From assembly GCA_016196825.1 (NCBI GenBank), contig JACPWY010000001.1:62001-126000 (forward strand): DNA of 64,000 bases. The letters run 5' to 3'. Both the position numbers and the translations under genes were made by a program. The notes below the pieces were generated by a model. That model was not told where the DNA came from. It made no database searches and saw nothing but the letters and a program-made list of their open reading frames with translations. How positions within the stretch are numbered: the first letter of the stretch is position 1; the number at the start of each line of letters is the position of its first letter. Shown piece by piece: positions 17,651-26,758 of the stretch. Source of the DNA: Deltaproteobacteria bacterium (GTDB taxonomy: Bacteria; Bdellovibrionota; FAC87; UBA2466).

Positions 17651-17865
17651 ACGTCTAGCAAAGGCTTCGACAGCGAGGGCTTAGGCTCTTCCTGGATGAG
17701 AAGCATCTGGCCGGGGAGCAGGTGCTTGTATTTCTCGAGAACCATATTGATCCCCTCGCGGATGTACTCAGCGATCGGAACCTTGGTCTTTTGATTCAAC
17801 ACCTTAAGACAGTCATTCTGCTCAAGTGTGATATAGACCGTAGTCGAAACCTTTTTTCTCTCCAT
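17647..17865 (-). CDS. Ribbon-helix-helix regulator upstream of lepA
   Basis: 72 residues from the ATG at 17865 (ribosome site GGGAG); another ATG nine codons upstream sits in the promoter -10 box and is unlikely. The sequence [20 protein letters not shown] then [18 protein letters not shown] is a ribbon-helix-helix (CopG/Arc-type) DNA-binding fold. It overlaps lepA by four bases, so both are on one mRNA. It may repress its own promoter. No toxin partner is present, so an antitoxin role is not supported. Confidence 0.75.
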
Positions 17866-17887
17866 AGGCGTCTCCCGGATTTGAGAT

Positions 17888-17915
17888 AACATACGTGACC
17901 ATATACCTATGTCAA
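17888..17915 (-). promoter_or_regulatory. Predicted promoter of the RHH-lepA unit
   Basis: A consensus TTGACA (17915-17910, minus strand) lies 16 bases from TATGTT (17893-17888); TGTTAT is an alternative -10 at 18-base spacing. ACATA and TATGT half-sites flank the spacer and could be a binding site for the encoded ribbon-helix-helix protein. Confidence 0.6.
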
Positions 17916-17946
17916 CAAAACGCCGCCGCTTCGCGCCAAGAACCCT

Positions 17947-19275
17947 CTAAAGAACATTAGTGGCGAGCTCGGCCAGTGCCGAACGCTCTCCCTTTGTGAG
18001 AGTGATGTGGGCAGAGAGCGTCTCGGCCTTAAACCGTTCCACGACAAAACTCAGGCCATTGTTGCTGGAATCGATGTACGGGTTGTCGATCTGGTAACAA
18101 TCGCCCGTGAGCACCACCTTCGTTCCTTCGCCCGCCCGCGTGATGATCGTTTTGATCTCATGGGGCGTGAGGTTCTGCGCCTCATCCACGATGAGGAACT
18201 GATAGGCCAAGCTGCGCCCGCGAATGTAGGTGAGCGGTTCGATCTGGAGCATCCCTTGATTGATCAATTCTTGCCAAGCCCGCCGATTGCCGCGCTTTGC
18301 CGGCTTTTCGCCGCTCGAAAATGAGACGATATAGTCGATATTATCGAAAATGGGCTGCATCCAAGGATTCAGCTTTTCCTCGAGCTCACCCGGCAAGTAT
18401 CCAATGTCTTTTCCCAACGGAAAGATAGGGCGGGAAACAAGAAGCTTTTGATATTTCCCTTCATCGATCGTCTTTTGCAGTCCACACGCCAGCGCAAAGA
18501 GCGTCTTTCCGGTCCCGGCCTTACCGACCAGACTCACAATCGGCAACGAATCATCGAGGAGGGCATCGACCACAAAGTTTTGTTCGATGTTGCGAGGCTT
18601 GATCCCCCACACACCTGTCTGAGGCACCCGCAGCGGAAGAATTTCTTTTTCACTCGCCGAATAGCGCCCCAGCGCCACATTTTCCGGCTGTTTCTGATCA
18701 CGTAAGATGACGTAGTTGTTTGGCATCAGCGCCTTATCCGACATCGGATAACGCCGTTGCTCTTTGAAATGATCGACAACGTCTCCCGGGACATCGAACG
18801 TCAGAACTCCGCTGTAGAGCTCCTCGATGTTGACTCGGCTCGGTTCGAAATCCACCGAGTGGACGCCGAGCGCGTCGGCCTTCACGCGGAGATTCACGTC
18901 CTTGGTGACAAAAATAACTGGGGAGTTGGGCTTATCGTGCCGAAGCTTCAGGGCCACCGCCAAGATTCGATGGTCGTTCTTCTCAGGCGAAAGGTCGGCC
19001 GGCAGGTATTTTTCTGAGTCTCGGAAAAGATCGACGATCAGAGTCCCTTTTTTGCCGATCTCCACGCCCGTGGCGAGAGAGCCGCGCTTACGAAAGTCGT
19101 CGAGGTAACGGGCGAATTGGCGTGCATTTCGTCCGATTTCGGTCAAATCCTTCTTGAACCGGTCCATCTCCTCCAACACGGTGATAGGAACCACCATGAT
19201 GTTATCCTCGAATCGGAAAATACACTGGGGATCGAAGAGAATGACGCTGGTGTCGAGGACGAAGGTTTTTTTCAT
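17947..19275 (-). CDS. PhoH-like ATPase with N-terminal PIN domain
   Basis: 442 residues. An N-terminal PIN nuclease domain (KTFVLDTSVILFDP, then EEMDRFKK) is joined to a PhoH-type P-loop ATPase. Walker A is GKAGTGKTL at about 252-260 and Walker B is FLIVDEAQNLTPHE. PIN-PhoH proteins are RNA helicase/ribonuclease-like. It lies ten bases after rseP, in the same direction, and probably is co-transcribed. Full length and intact. Confidence 0.9.
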   Translation of the reverse strand: MKKTFVLDTSVILFDPQCIFRFEDNIMVVPITVLEEMDRFKKDLTEIGRNARQFARYLDDFRKRGSLATGVEIGKKGTLIVDLFRDSEKYLPADLSPEKNDHRILAVALKLRHDKPNSPVIFVTKDVNLRVKADALGVHSVDFEPSRVNIEELYSGVLTFDVPGDVVDHFKEQRRYPMSDKALMPNNYVILRDQKQPENVALGRYSASEKEILPLRVPQTGVWGIKPRNIEQNFVVDALLDDSLPIVSLVGKAGTGKTLFALACGLQKTIDEGKYQKLLVSRPIFPLGKDIGYLPGELEEKLNPWMQPIFDNIDYIVSFSSGEKPAKRGNRRAWQELINQGMLQIEPLTYIRGRSLAYQFLIVDEAQNLTPHEIKTIITRAGEGTKVVLTGDCYQIDNPYIDSSNNGLSFVVERFKAETLSAHITLTKGERSALAELATNVL

Positions 19276-19285
19276 CGAACCTAAT

Positions 19286-20935
19286 CTAGTGAGCGACTAA
19301 CCTGTAGACGTCATTAAAAAGTGTAAGGCCCACAAGCATGAGTATCAAGGCCATTCCAATCTGAGTCGCAATTTCCATCGTTCTCACCGAGACCGGCTTA
19401 CCCTTAAAAAGCTCGACAACGTAGAAAAAGAGATGTCCCCCATCAAGTAGCGGGACGGGCAACAGGTTCAGAAGAAAAAGATTGATACTGATCAGCGCCA
19501 TCGTCTTGAGAAAAGCAACGACACCAATGTCGAGACTCTTTCCCGCCACCGAAGCAATGAGCAGAGGGCCGCCCAAATTCTTAACCGAAACCTTACCGGT
19601 CACAAGCATCACAATGCTCAACACCGTTTTTCGGACCAGCTCTCGTGTGTCTTGAAAGGCTCGCTCCAAGAGCGGGCCGAGCTCCCGAATCTTGAAGATC
19701 ACAATCTCCGGCTCGTGATAAGCAGTCTGGGGCACGATCCCCACCATGTATTTCTTGTATTTCTCGTGGGTCAGCGGATCCTCGAGCTCCTGCTCAACCG
19801 GAGTGAGCGGAATGTCGAGTATCTTGCCCCCGCGCTCGACCCGGAAAGCGATAGTGGCGCTAGCCTTCGCCCCAGCCTGGACCTCGTCGACTACAGCATC
19901 AAAACTCACAATCTTACGCTTCCCCAACTGGGCCAGCCGATCCCCCACCAGGATTCCGCCCTTCTCCGCCGCCGAGCCGGGCGCAAGCGATCTCACGAAA
20001 AGCTCGGAGGGAAATATACCGAGCGCCTCCGCGGCCCCTAGAACCGAAAGATCCTTTGGCAGCGCGGTATTGGGAAAGGTCATGGTCAGTGAATACTCTT
20101 TCTGGTCGGACCGCTTCACCGTGATCGTCACCGGCTTATTCGGTGACCAAGCCGTCATCAAAGCCGAGTTGATATCTTCGAACACATGAATCGGCGAGGA
20201 ATCGATCTTGGTGATGAGGTCACCGGTCCTTAGCCCTGCTATTCCCGCGGGAGATCCCGGGTTCGAAACACCCGCCAGGGGCTCGAAGGGATAGACGAGT
20301 GCTCCCTTGAGACCACCGACCTCCTCCTCCTGCCCTACAAAATTCTTCGTCCGAACCTTCACTACTTCGTAGGGGACCATCAATGTCTGATTCAAGCGCT
20401 CGATCCTGAAGGAGACCCTTTGTCCAACGCGATTGCGCAAGATCTCATCGATCTGATCCCAGGTCGCCACCTCTTTCTCATCGACTGCCCGGATGCGATC
20501 GTTGGGGCGCAACCCCACCAGAAAGGCCGGGCTCTCGGGCGTGACACTGCCGATCTTAGTCCCAGGCTCGGGCTCGCCATACCAAAGGACAAACAACACG
20601 ATCACGAAGGCCAGAATGAGATTCGCAATCGGGCCTGCGGACACAATGAGGAATCGTTTGAAAAGTTTTTGAGTGGAGAAGGCCCGAGCAGCGTTCTCAG
20701 CTGGGACCGCCTTATAGGGATCATCTCCCATGAGCTTCACATAGCCGCCCAGGGGGACGATCGAAAGAGCGTACTCAGTCTCGCCAATGACCCTGGAGAA
20801 AATCTTCTTCCCGAATCCGAGAGAAAAAACCTCCACGCGCACCTTGAAAAACTTGGCGACGAGATAGTGCCCCATCTCATGGAAAAAGATGAGACCACCC
20901 AACAAAATGACCATACCGACAAAGGAGCTGACCAA
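19286..20935 (-). CDS. rseP: Site-2 metalloprotease RseP with apparently three PDZ domains
   Basis: 549 residues, about 100 longer than the 450-residue E. coli RseP. The zinc site is HEMGH at 19-23 and the third ligand is in LLPVPLLDGGH (D498). Between the membrane segments I see three PDZ-like units rather than two: about 125-180, 218-290 (PGSPAGIAGLRTGDLITKID) and 311-378 (PGSAAEKGGILVGDRL). It cleaves membrane-spanning anti-sigma factors and signal peptide remnants. It follows dxr in the conserved envelope/translation cluster. Confidence 0.92.
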   Translation of the reverse strand: MVSSFVGMVILLGGLIFFHEMGHYLVAKFFKVRVEVFSLGFGKKIFSRVIGETEYALSIVPLGGYVKLMGDDPYKAVPAENAARAFSTQKLFKRFLIVSAGPIANLILAFVIVLFVLWYGEPEPGTKIGSVTPESPAFLVGLRPNDRIRAVDEKEVATWDQIDEILRNRVGQRVSFRIERLNQTLMVPYEVVKVRTKNFVGQEEEVGGLKGALVYPFEPLAGVSNPGSPAGIAGLRTGDLITKIDSSPIHVFEDINSALMTAWSPNKPVTITVKRSDQKEYSLTMTFPNTALPKDLSVLGAAEALGIFPSELFVRSLAPGSAAEKGGILVGDRLAQLGKRKIVSFDAVVDEVQAGAKASATIAFRVERGGKILDIPLTPVEQELEDPLTHEKYKKYMVGIVPQTAYHEPEIVIFKIRELGPLLERAFQDTRELVRKTVLSIVMLVTGKVSVKNLGGPLLIASVAGKSLDIGVVAFLKTMALISINLFLLNLLPVPLLDGGHLFFYVVELFKGKPVSVRTMEIATQIGMALILMLVGLTLFNDVYRLVAH

Positions 20936-20973
20936 AACGGGCCTCCCTGAAGAGAATAACGGCTAATTTTCTA

Positions 20974-22128
20974 TTATTTACGATTGCTTGGCAATGATAA
21001 CGCAGCTTGCCGGCGAAATTCCGCGTCGAAGGCAAAGAGCTCTTCAAGGTCACGCGGTGCCCCGCTCTTCACATTCTGAAGCACCCATTCCACCACGTTC
21101 GCGATGGCGGGAAACCCTATCTGCTCGCCGAGAAAGGCCTCCACCGCAACCTCATTAGCCGCATTCAATGCAACACAATGCAGCGACGAACTCCGCAGGG
21201 CCTCCTTCGCCAACGCAAGACACGGAAAACGTTTCAGGTCAGGCTCAAAAAATTCCAGGGCCGCAAGCTCTCTAAAAGAAAGCCGAGCAACGGGACTCTC
21301 GAGACGGTGCGGCCGCGTCAGGGCATACGCGATCGAACCATGCATGTCGGGCCGACTGAGATGGGCGATCACGGAATTATCCTTGAGCAGGAGTGCCCCA
21401 TGCATCACGCTCTGCGGGTGGACCCACACCTCAATTGCCGACTCAGGCAGATCAAAGAGAAAATGGGCCTCAATCACCTCGAGACCCTTGTTCATGAGCG
21501 TCGCAGAATCGACGGAAATCTTCGGGCCCATCGCCCAGTTCGGATGTTTGGTGGCAATGGCCGGCGTCACCTGATTCAGCGGAAGATCCGGCCTCCGCAG
21601 AAGCGGCCCTCCACTGGCCGTGAGAACAATGGATGCCACATCCCCACGTGGCACCCCTTCCAGGAGCTGATAAACCGCGTTGTGTTCGCTATCCACCGGA
21701 AGGATTTTAGCCGCTGAACGACTGAGCTCGGCCTTCAGCAGCGCGCCACCCACAACAAGTGATTCCTTGTTGGCCAGAGCGATCGTCTTCCCCGCCTGAA
21801 CCGCGCTTAAGGTCGGCTTGAGGGCCGCAAAGCCGACAATCCCCATAACGACGAGATCCACCTCGGGGAGTTGAGTTGCTTCACAGGCGCCGGTCTCACC
21901 GAACCCCAGGGTCAGGCCGGGAAACTGAGATCGAATACGCTCTCCATGGACCTGATCATTGATCGAAACAAACTTCGGGCGGTAGCGGTCGATCTGAGCC
22001 ACCAGCCGCTCAATGTTGTTGCCAGCCACCAACGCCATGACCTCGAATCGACCCGGGTAGCGGTCAACGAGATCCAGGGTTTGTGTTCCGATGGAGCCAG
22101 TTGAACCCAAAACCGCGAGCCTCTTCAT
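20974..22128 (-). CDS. dxr: 1-deoxy-D-xylulose 5-phosphate reductoisomerase
   Basis: 384 residues; converts DXP to MEP with NADPH in the non-mevalonate isoprenoid pathway. NADPH-binding GSTGSIGTQTLD lies at the N-terminus. Active-site and metal motifs LPVDSEHNA, TASGGP and PKISVDSATLMNKGLEVIEA are intact. It overlaps cdsA by four bases and is followed by rseP after 38 bases. Confidence 0.97.
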   Translation of the reverse strand: MKRLAVLGSTGSIGTQTLDLVDRYPGRFEVMALVAGNNIERLVAQIDRYRPKFVSINDQVHGERIRSQFPGLTLGFGETGACEATQLPEVDLVVMGIVGFAALKPTLSAVQAGKTIALANKESLVVGGALLKAELSRSAAKILPVDSEHNAVYQLLEGVPRGDVASIVLTASGGPLLRRPDLPLNQVTPAIATKHPNWAMGPKISVDSATLMNKGLEVIEAHFLFDLPESAIEVWVHPQSVMHGALLLKDNSVIAHLSRPDMHGSIAYALTRPHRLESPVARLSFRELAALEFFEPDLKRFPCLALAKEALRSSSLHCVALNAANEVAVEAFLGEQIGFPAIANVVEWVLQNVKSGAPRDLEELFAFDAEFRRQAALSLPSNRK

Positions 22129-22946
22129 CCGTTCTCCCCGACCCGCAGAAAAAACAGCAGAGCAGCGTAATAAAAAGGGCTCGCAAAGGCCAATCCGTCG
22201 ATGCGATCCAAGATTCCTCCATGACCGGGCAAAAAGGTTCCAGAATCCTTTTCTCTCTGGCTGCGCTTGAGAAGCGATTCAAAGAGATCACCCAACTGAC
22301 CCAGAACATTGACCATCACCACCACCACCCAGAAGCGCCAGTCGGGGGAATAGGGGTGCAGAACCACAATCCAAAGGTAGGCAAAAAGAAGCGACCCCAA
22401 TAGGCCACCCACTGCCCCCTCCACCGTCTTCTTTGGGCTCAACTTGGACGCGAGAACACTCTGCCCCATCGCCCGACCGACAAAATAAGCGAACGAATCG
22501 CCAGAAAAAACGATGACGAAGAGAAGAAGCAGCCAGTGGTGCCCGCTGTCCCCGAGGCGATAGATGGGAATCACAAAACCCAGAAGGCTCAACGTGTAAA
22601 AATACCCGAGCCACTCCCAGTTCATCCGGGCCAAAGCCGCCTTAAACCCGCCGGAGCGATCGCCGTCGAACAAAGCCTTAGCGGCAATGCTAATGAAAGA
22701 AAACCAGACGACCACTAGGCCCACGGCCCCACCCTGGCGCAAAGCCAGGATCGTGAACACAATGAGCGAGCAAATGCGAAGAAGGCGATAACGATCTGAG
22801 ACCTCAAAAACCAAACGATCGTACTCGCGATAGCTCATCACGGCCAAAACCACCACGACAGCCAAAACCCCGGCTAGCCCCCCCTTCAACACCACCGCAA
22901 CAAGCAACGCCCCAGCGATCGAGCCTGAGATCAAACGTTGTATCAT
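22125..22946 (-). CDS. cdsA: Phosphatidate cytidylyltransferase
   Basis: 273-residue inner-membrane enzyme making CDP-diacylglycerol from phosphatidate and CTP. The C-terminal signature GHGGILDRIDGL and the upstream SPKKTVEGAVGG are diagnostic. About seven to eight membrane helices are visible. Four-base overlaps join it to uppS upstream and dxr downstream. Confidence 0.95.
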   Translation of the reverse strand: MIQRLISGSIAGALLVAVVLKGGLAGVLAVVVVLAVMSYREYDRLVFEVSDRYRLLRICSLIVFTILALRQGGAVGLVVVWFSFISIAAKALFDGDRSGGFKAALARMNWEWLGYFYTLSLLGFVIPIYRLGDSGHHWLLLLFVIVFSGDSFAYFVGRAMGQSVLASKLSPKKTVEGAVGGLLGSLLFAYLWIVVLHPYSPDWRFWVVVVMVNVLGQLGDLFESLLKRSQREKDSGTFLPGHGGILDRIDGLAFASPFYYAALLFFLRVGENG

Positions 22947-23698
22947 GAGAGCCTCACAGGGCCTGAAAGGGAAAGACGATTGAGAATCTGTGCGCTCGTC
23001 AGCCCAAAGCGACGCTCACGTGACTGAAAAGTAGCCAACGCTTCCCCAAAATCGGCGGTGTGAAAATCGGGCCAAAGCACGGGCGTAACGTAGATTTCGG
23101 AATAGGCAATCTGCCACAACAAGAAGTTGCTCACACGAGATTCACCCCCCGTCCGGATCAGAAGGTCGGGATCGGGAAACCCTGGCTGATACAGATGCCG
23201 AGCGAAGGTCGCCTCATCCACCGCTTCAGGATCCAGTTCGCCTCTCTTGACCGAGGCCCCAATCGCCTTCGCCGCATCGACGATCTCCTGACGCCCACCG
23301 TAGGAGAGGCACAGATTCAAAAACATCCGGGGCTCATCAAATCGGGTGAGCTTCATCACTCTCTTGAGCTCGTTTTGCACATACACCGGCAATCGGTGGG
23401 TCGTCCCCTGTGTGACCAAAGAGATCTGATTCTTGTGAAGTTTCTTGTCCATCCGGCGCAAATACTGCACAAGGAGCCGCATCAACATGCTCACTTCATG
23501 AGCGGGGCGATTCCAGTTTTCCGTCGAAAACGCATAGAGAGAAAGATACCGCACCCCTATCCGTCGGCACTCGGTCACAATTTCATCGACTCGATTGGCC
23601 CCTTCGCGATGGCCTCGCACCCGCCCCCAGCCGTGGCTTTCAGCCCAACGGCCGTTGCCATCCATAATGATCGCGACATGGGAAGGGGTCTTTTCCAT
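22943..23698 (-). CDS. uppS: Undecaprenyl diphosphate synthase
   Basis: 251 residues; condenses eight IPP units onto FPP to give the C55 carrier lipid for peptidoglycan and O-antigen. Signatures are VAIIMDGNGRWA at the N-terminus, YLSLYAFSTENW, and the C-terminal RTGGESRVSNFLLWQ with ISEIYV-type region YSEIYVTPVLWPDF. It begins 12 bases after frr and overlaps cdsA. Confidence 0.97.
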   Translation of the reverse strand: MEKTPSHVAIIMDGNGRWAESHGWGRVRGHREGANRVDEIVTECRRIGVRYLSLYAFSTENWNRPAHEVSMLMRLLVQYLRRMDKKLHKNQISLVTQGTTHRLPVYVQNELKRVMKLTRFDEPRMFLNLCLSYGGRQEIVDAAKAIGASVKRGELDPEAVDEATFARHLYQPGFPDPDLLIRTGGESRVSNFLLWQIAYSEIYVTPVLWPDFHTADFGEALATFQSRERRFGLTSAQILNRLSLSGPVRLS

Positions 23699-23710
23699 GC
23701 GTGAATGAGT

Positions 23711-24265
23711 CTAGAGGGTCATAATCTCTTTGGATTTTGAGTCAACGATCCTATCGGCTTCCTGGACGAAGTGATCGGTGAGCTTTTGCATTTCGTCCTG
23801 AGAACGCTTCAAAGCATCCTCGGACACCTCCCCTTTTTCCTTCAGCGACTTTAAAGCCTCCATCGCATCACGACGGATATTCCTCACGGCTACCTTGGTC
23901 TCTTCTCCGCACTTCTTGATGTGCTTCACAAAATCCTTGCGCCGATCTTCCGTGAGAGGCGGTAGGTTGATGCGAACCATCTTGCCGTCGTTAATTGGCG
24001 TCAGACCAAGATTTGCGGCGTGGATGCCCTTCTCAATTTCACCGATGACACCACGGTCCCAGGGGGTCACCGTGATTGTCTTGGCATCGGGAATGCCGAG
24101 AGCCGCGACCTCCTTCAGGGTCATCGCACTTCCATACACATCCACCTTTACGCCCTCGACCATGGATGTGGTGGCGCGCCCCACGCGCAGCCGCGAGAGC
24201 TCCGTTTTCAGGTGCTCGATCGCCTTTTCCATTTCCTTTCGCTTTGGCCCAATGGCATCGCTCAT
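23711..24265 (-). CDS. frr: Ribosome recycling factor
   Basis: 184 residues, the usual length. It splits post-termination ribosomes with EF-G. The helical-bundle signatures [40 protein letters not shown] and [13 protein letters not shown] are present. It overlaps pyrH by four bases and precedes uppS. Confidence 0.97.
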   Translation of the reverse strand: MSDAIGPKRKEMEKAIEHLKTELSRLRVGRATTSMVEGVKVDVYGSAMTLKEVAALGIPDAKTITVTPWDRGVIGEIEKGIHAANLGLTPINDGKMVRINLPPLTEDRRKDFVKHIKKCGEETKVAVRNIRRDAMEALKSLKEKGEVSEDALKRSQDEMQKLTDHFVQEADRIVDSKSKEIMTL

Positions 24266-24987
24266 GATTGCCTCCTCACGAATGTTCCAATGTCGTCACC
24301 CATGACGACGCGTCTAAAATTCCCCAACGTATTGAGGTTGAAAACCAAGATCGGAAGGCTGTGGTCCATGCACAACGAGATTGCCGTCGAATCCATCACC
24401 TTCAGATTGTTCTTAAGAACATCGATGTAATCCAGACTCTTAAAGAGCTTGGCCTTGGGATTGATCATGGGATCTTCATCGTAAACTCCATCCACCTTGG
24501 TGGCCTTCATGATCAACTCGGCCCCCATCTCCATCGCACGGAGTGAAGCGGCGGTATCGGTCGTAAAATAGGGATTGCCGGTGCCGGCGGCACAGATCAC
24601 CACCCGCTTCTTTTCCAGATGACGGACGGCGCGCCGTCGGATGTAAGGCTCACAAAGCTGATGCATCTCGATCGCCGACATCACTCGTGTGTAGACACCG
24701 ACCTTTTCGAGACAGTCCTGAAGCGCCAAACTGTTAATCACTGTAGCCAGCATTCCCATTGAATCGCTGATGGCCCGATCCATTCCTTGAGCGGTGCCAG
24801 CGATTCCCCGGAAGATATTGCCTCCGCCTAAGACAATCGCGATCTCCACACCCAGCTCGTGGACTCCTTTAATCTCATCGGCAATACGGGTGATGGTGTC
24901 GTGGCTGATACCCACGGTCTTGGATCCGGCCAACGCCTCTCCACTAAGCTTGAGGAGAATGCGCTTGTAGCGAACCGTTTCTTTCAT
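24262..24987 (-). CDS. pyrH: UMP kinase
   Basis: 241 residues; phosphorylates UMP to UDP as a hexamer of the amino acid kinase family. The phosphate loop [23 protein letters not shown], and [16 protein letters not shown] motifs are intact. Its ATG overlaps the tsf stop by one base (TAATG), and the conserved order rpsB-tsf-pyrH-frr is preserved. Confidence 0.97.
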   Translation of the reverse strand: MKETVRYKRILLKLSGEALAGSKTVGISHDTITRIADEIKGVHELGVEIAIVLGGGNIFRGIAGTAQGMDRAISDSMGMLATVINSLALQDCLEKVGVYTRVMSAIEMHQLCEPYIRRRAVRHLEKKRVVICAAGTGNPYFTTDTAASLRAMEMGAELIMKATKVDGVYDEDPMINPKAKLFKSLDYIDVLKNNLKVMDSTAISLCMDHSLPILVFNLNTLGNFRRVVMGDDIGTFVRRQS

Positions 24988-25592
24988 TAGGTGGTCGCCT
25001 TGCCCTCTCCGAGCTGAAATCGAACAAATCGACGAACGGAGATATTCTCGCCCAACTTCGCGATTGCTTCCTTCACCAGATCTTCGATCGACTTCTCCGG
25101 CTCACGGACATAGGGCTGCTTCAAGAGGCAATTCTCCGAGAAGAATTTACCGATCTTGCCTTCAGCAATCTTGTCGAGCACGGGGCCCTTCTTGCCCAGC
25201 TCCTCCGCTTGCTGCCGAAAGATGGACTTCTCTTTTTCGACGATATCCGCTGGAACGCCGGCTTCATCAAGAAACCGCGGGTTCGCGGCCGCCACATGCA
25301 TGGCGATATTCTGGACCAACGATTGGAAATCGTTCGTATTCGCCACAAAATCGGTCTCGCAGTTCACCTCCACAAGGACACCGATCTTACCGTTACTGTG
25401 AATATAGGACTGAATCCGACCTTGATTGGCAGCGCGACCGGCCTTCTTCAAGGCGGCAGCGAGTCCCTTCTTACGAAGAAACTCAATCGCCTTCTCCATG
25501 TCGTTATTGCTTTCCACCAAAGCGGTCTTGCAATCCATGAAGCCAGCTCCCGTGCGCTCGCGAAGATCGGAAACGAGCTTCGCGCTACTCAT
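24987..25592 (-). CDS. tsf: Elongation factor Ts (short form)
   Basis: 201 residues from the ATG at 25592. It is the nucleotide exchange factor for EF-Tu. N-terminal UBA-like [18 protein letters not shown] and the core [16 protein letters not shown] are present. It is much shorter than the 283-residue E. coli protein and resembles Thermus-type EF-Ts with a single core subdomain. The frame continues 32 codons upstream inside rpsB, but the chosen start matches the family and overlaps rpsB by eight bases. Confidence 0.95.
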   Translation of the reverse strand: MSSAKLVSDLRERTGAGFMDCKTALVESNNDMEKAIEFLRKKGLAAALKKAGRAANQGRIQSYIHSNGKIGVLVEVNCETDFVANTNDFQSLVQNIAMHVAAANPRFLDEAGVPADIVEKEKSIFRQQAEELGKKGPVLDKIAEGKIGKFFSENCLLKQPYVREPEKSIEDLVKEAIAKLGENISVRRFVRFQLGEGKATT

Positions 25593-26562
25593 CGGCACCC
25601 CCCTCTGGCTTCGCCTCAGCCACGTCGGTGGTTTCCCCGGTCGCCTCGCCCGTCGCCTCGGCGTTCGCCTCAGCCGTGGCGGTCTCATCCTCGGTCTCCT
25701 CGCGGTAGTCGATTTCCGTCGGGATGTTCTTAAGCTGCTTGCGCATCACGCGCTCCACAACCGGACCGGCCGGGGCCTTCGCGGGCGCGGGAGTCGCAGC
25801 AACCGGAGTTGCAGCAACAGGACCTTCTGAACTCGACGCGGCAGCAGCTGGGGCCTGGTGAGCCCGCATACGCTGTTCAAAGAGAGCTGCCCCCTCGAGG
25901 CATGCATCGGCCACAAGGTTCACAAACAGAGTCACAGATTTCAAAGCATCATCGTTACCTGGGATGACGTAGTCGATAGGATCGGGATCACAGTTGGTAT
26001 CGACAACGGCCACAACGGGAACGCCCAGGCGATTGGCCTCGGCCACGGCGATGTGCTCACTCTCCGGATCCACAACAAACAGCGCTGCCGGCAATCCGCG
26101 CATGTGGCGAACGCCGCCCAAACTCAGGTCCAGCTTCTTTCGCTTGCGCTCGAGTCGAACCGTCTCTTTTTTCGGGAGGGCGGCGTAGGTGCCATCCACT
26201 CGCCAACGATCCAATTCATCCAACCGCTCACAGCCCCGACGAATGGTCGCAAAATTGGTAAGCGTTCCGCCCAGCCAGCGTTCGGTCACGAAGGGCATTC
26301 CGGCGCGCGCGGCCGCTTCCTTCGCCACATCCTTGGCTTGTTTCTTAGTGGCTACAAAAAGAACCTTTCCGCCCTCGGCGACCGTGTTCTTCACGAAGAC
26401 GCAAGCGTCTTTCGAGTACCGAACCGTCTTTTCGAGGTCGATGATGTAGATGCCGTTGCGAGGTCCGAAGATGAAAGACTTCATCTTGGGGTTCCAACGG
26501 TGAGTCTGATGTCCAAAATGGACACCAGCCTCAAGCATATTTTTCATAGAGATTTCAGGCAT
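25585..26562 (-). CDS. rpsB: 30S ribosomal protein S2 with long acidic C-terminal tail
   Basis: 325 residues. The core of about 230 residues is typical ([20 protein letters not shown], then [15 protein letters not shown] and [19 protein letters not shown]). A tail of about 90 residues follows that is rich in Ala, Pro, Thr and then Glu, with a short basic segment [18 protein letters not shown] in its middle. S2 normally has about 240 residues. It is the first gene of the translation/envelope block, with ribosome site GGAGG before the ATG. Confidence 0.95.
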   Translation of the reverse strand: MPEISMKNMLEAGVHFGHQTHRWNPKMKSFIFGPRNGIYIIDLEKTVRYSKDACVFVKNTVAEGGKVLFVATKKQAKDVAKEAAARAGMPFVTERWLGGTLTNFATIRRGCERLDELDRWRVDGTYAALPKKETVRLERKRKKLDLSLGGVRHMRGLPAALFVVDPESEHIAVAEANRLGVPVVAVVDTNCDPDPIDYVIPGNDDALKSVTLFVNLVADACLEGAALFEQRMRAHQAPAAAASSSEGPVAATPVAATPAPAKAPAGPVVERVMRKQLKNIPTEIDYREETEDETATAEANAEATGEATGETTDVAEAKPEGGADE

Positions 26563-26758
26563 GAATCCTCCGGTTTAGCCTCCGCCCCCACTTGCTCCCC
26601 ACCTGGGAAGACCAGAGTCTTTTTCAAGGGCGTGTGTAATCAGCCGAGAGGGTTACCACGGGCCCAATGGGTCGGGCAAGGGAAAAGCCCTGATAATTTG
26701 ATAGGTTGAGCCCAGGCTGGAGAGGTTGTAGGCTACCGCCAACCCAGCGAAGAGCCCC

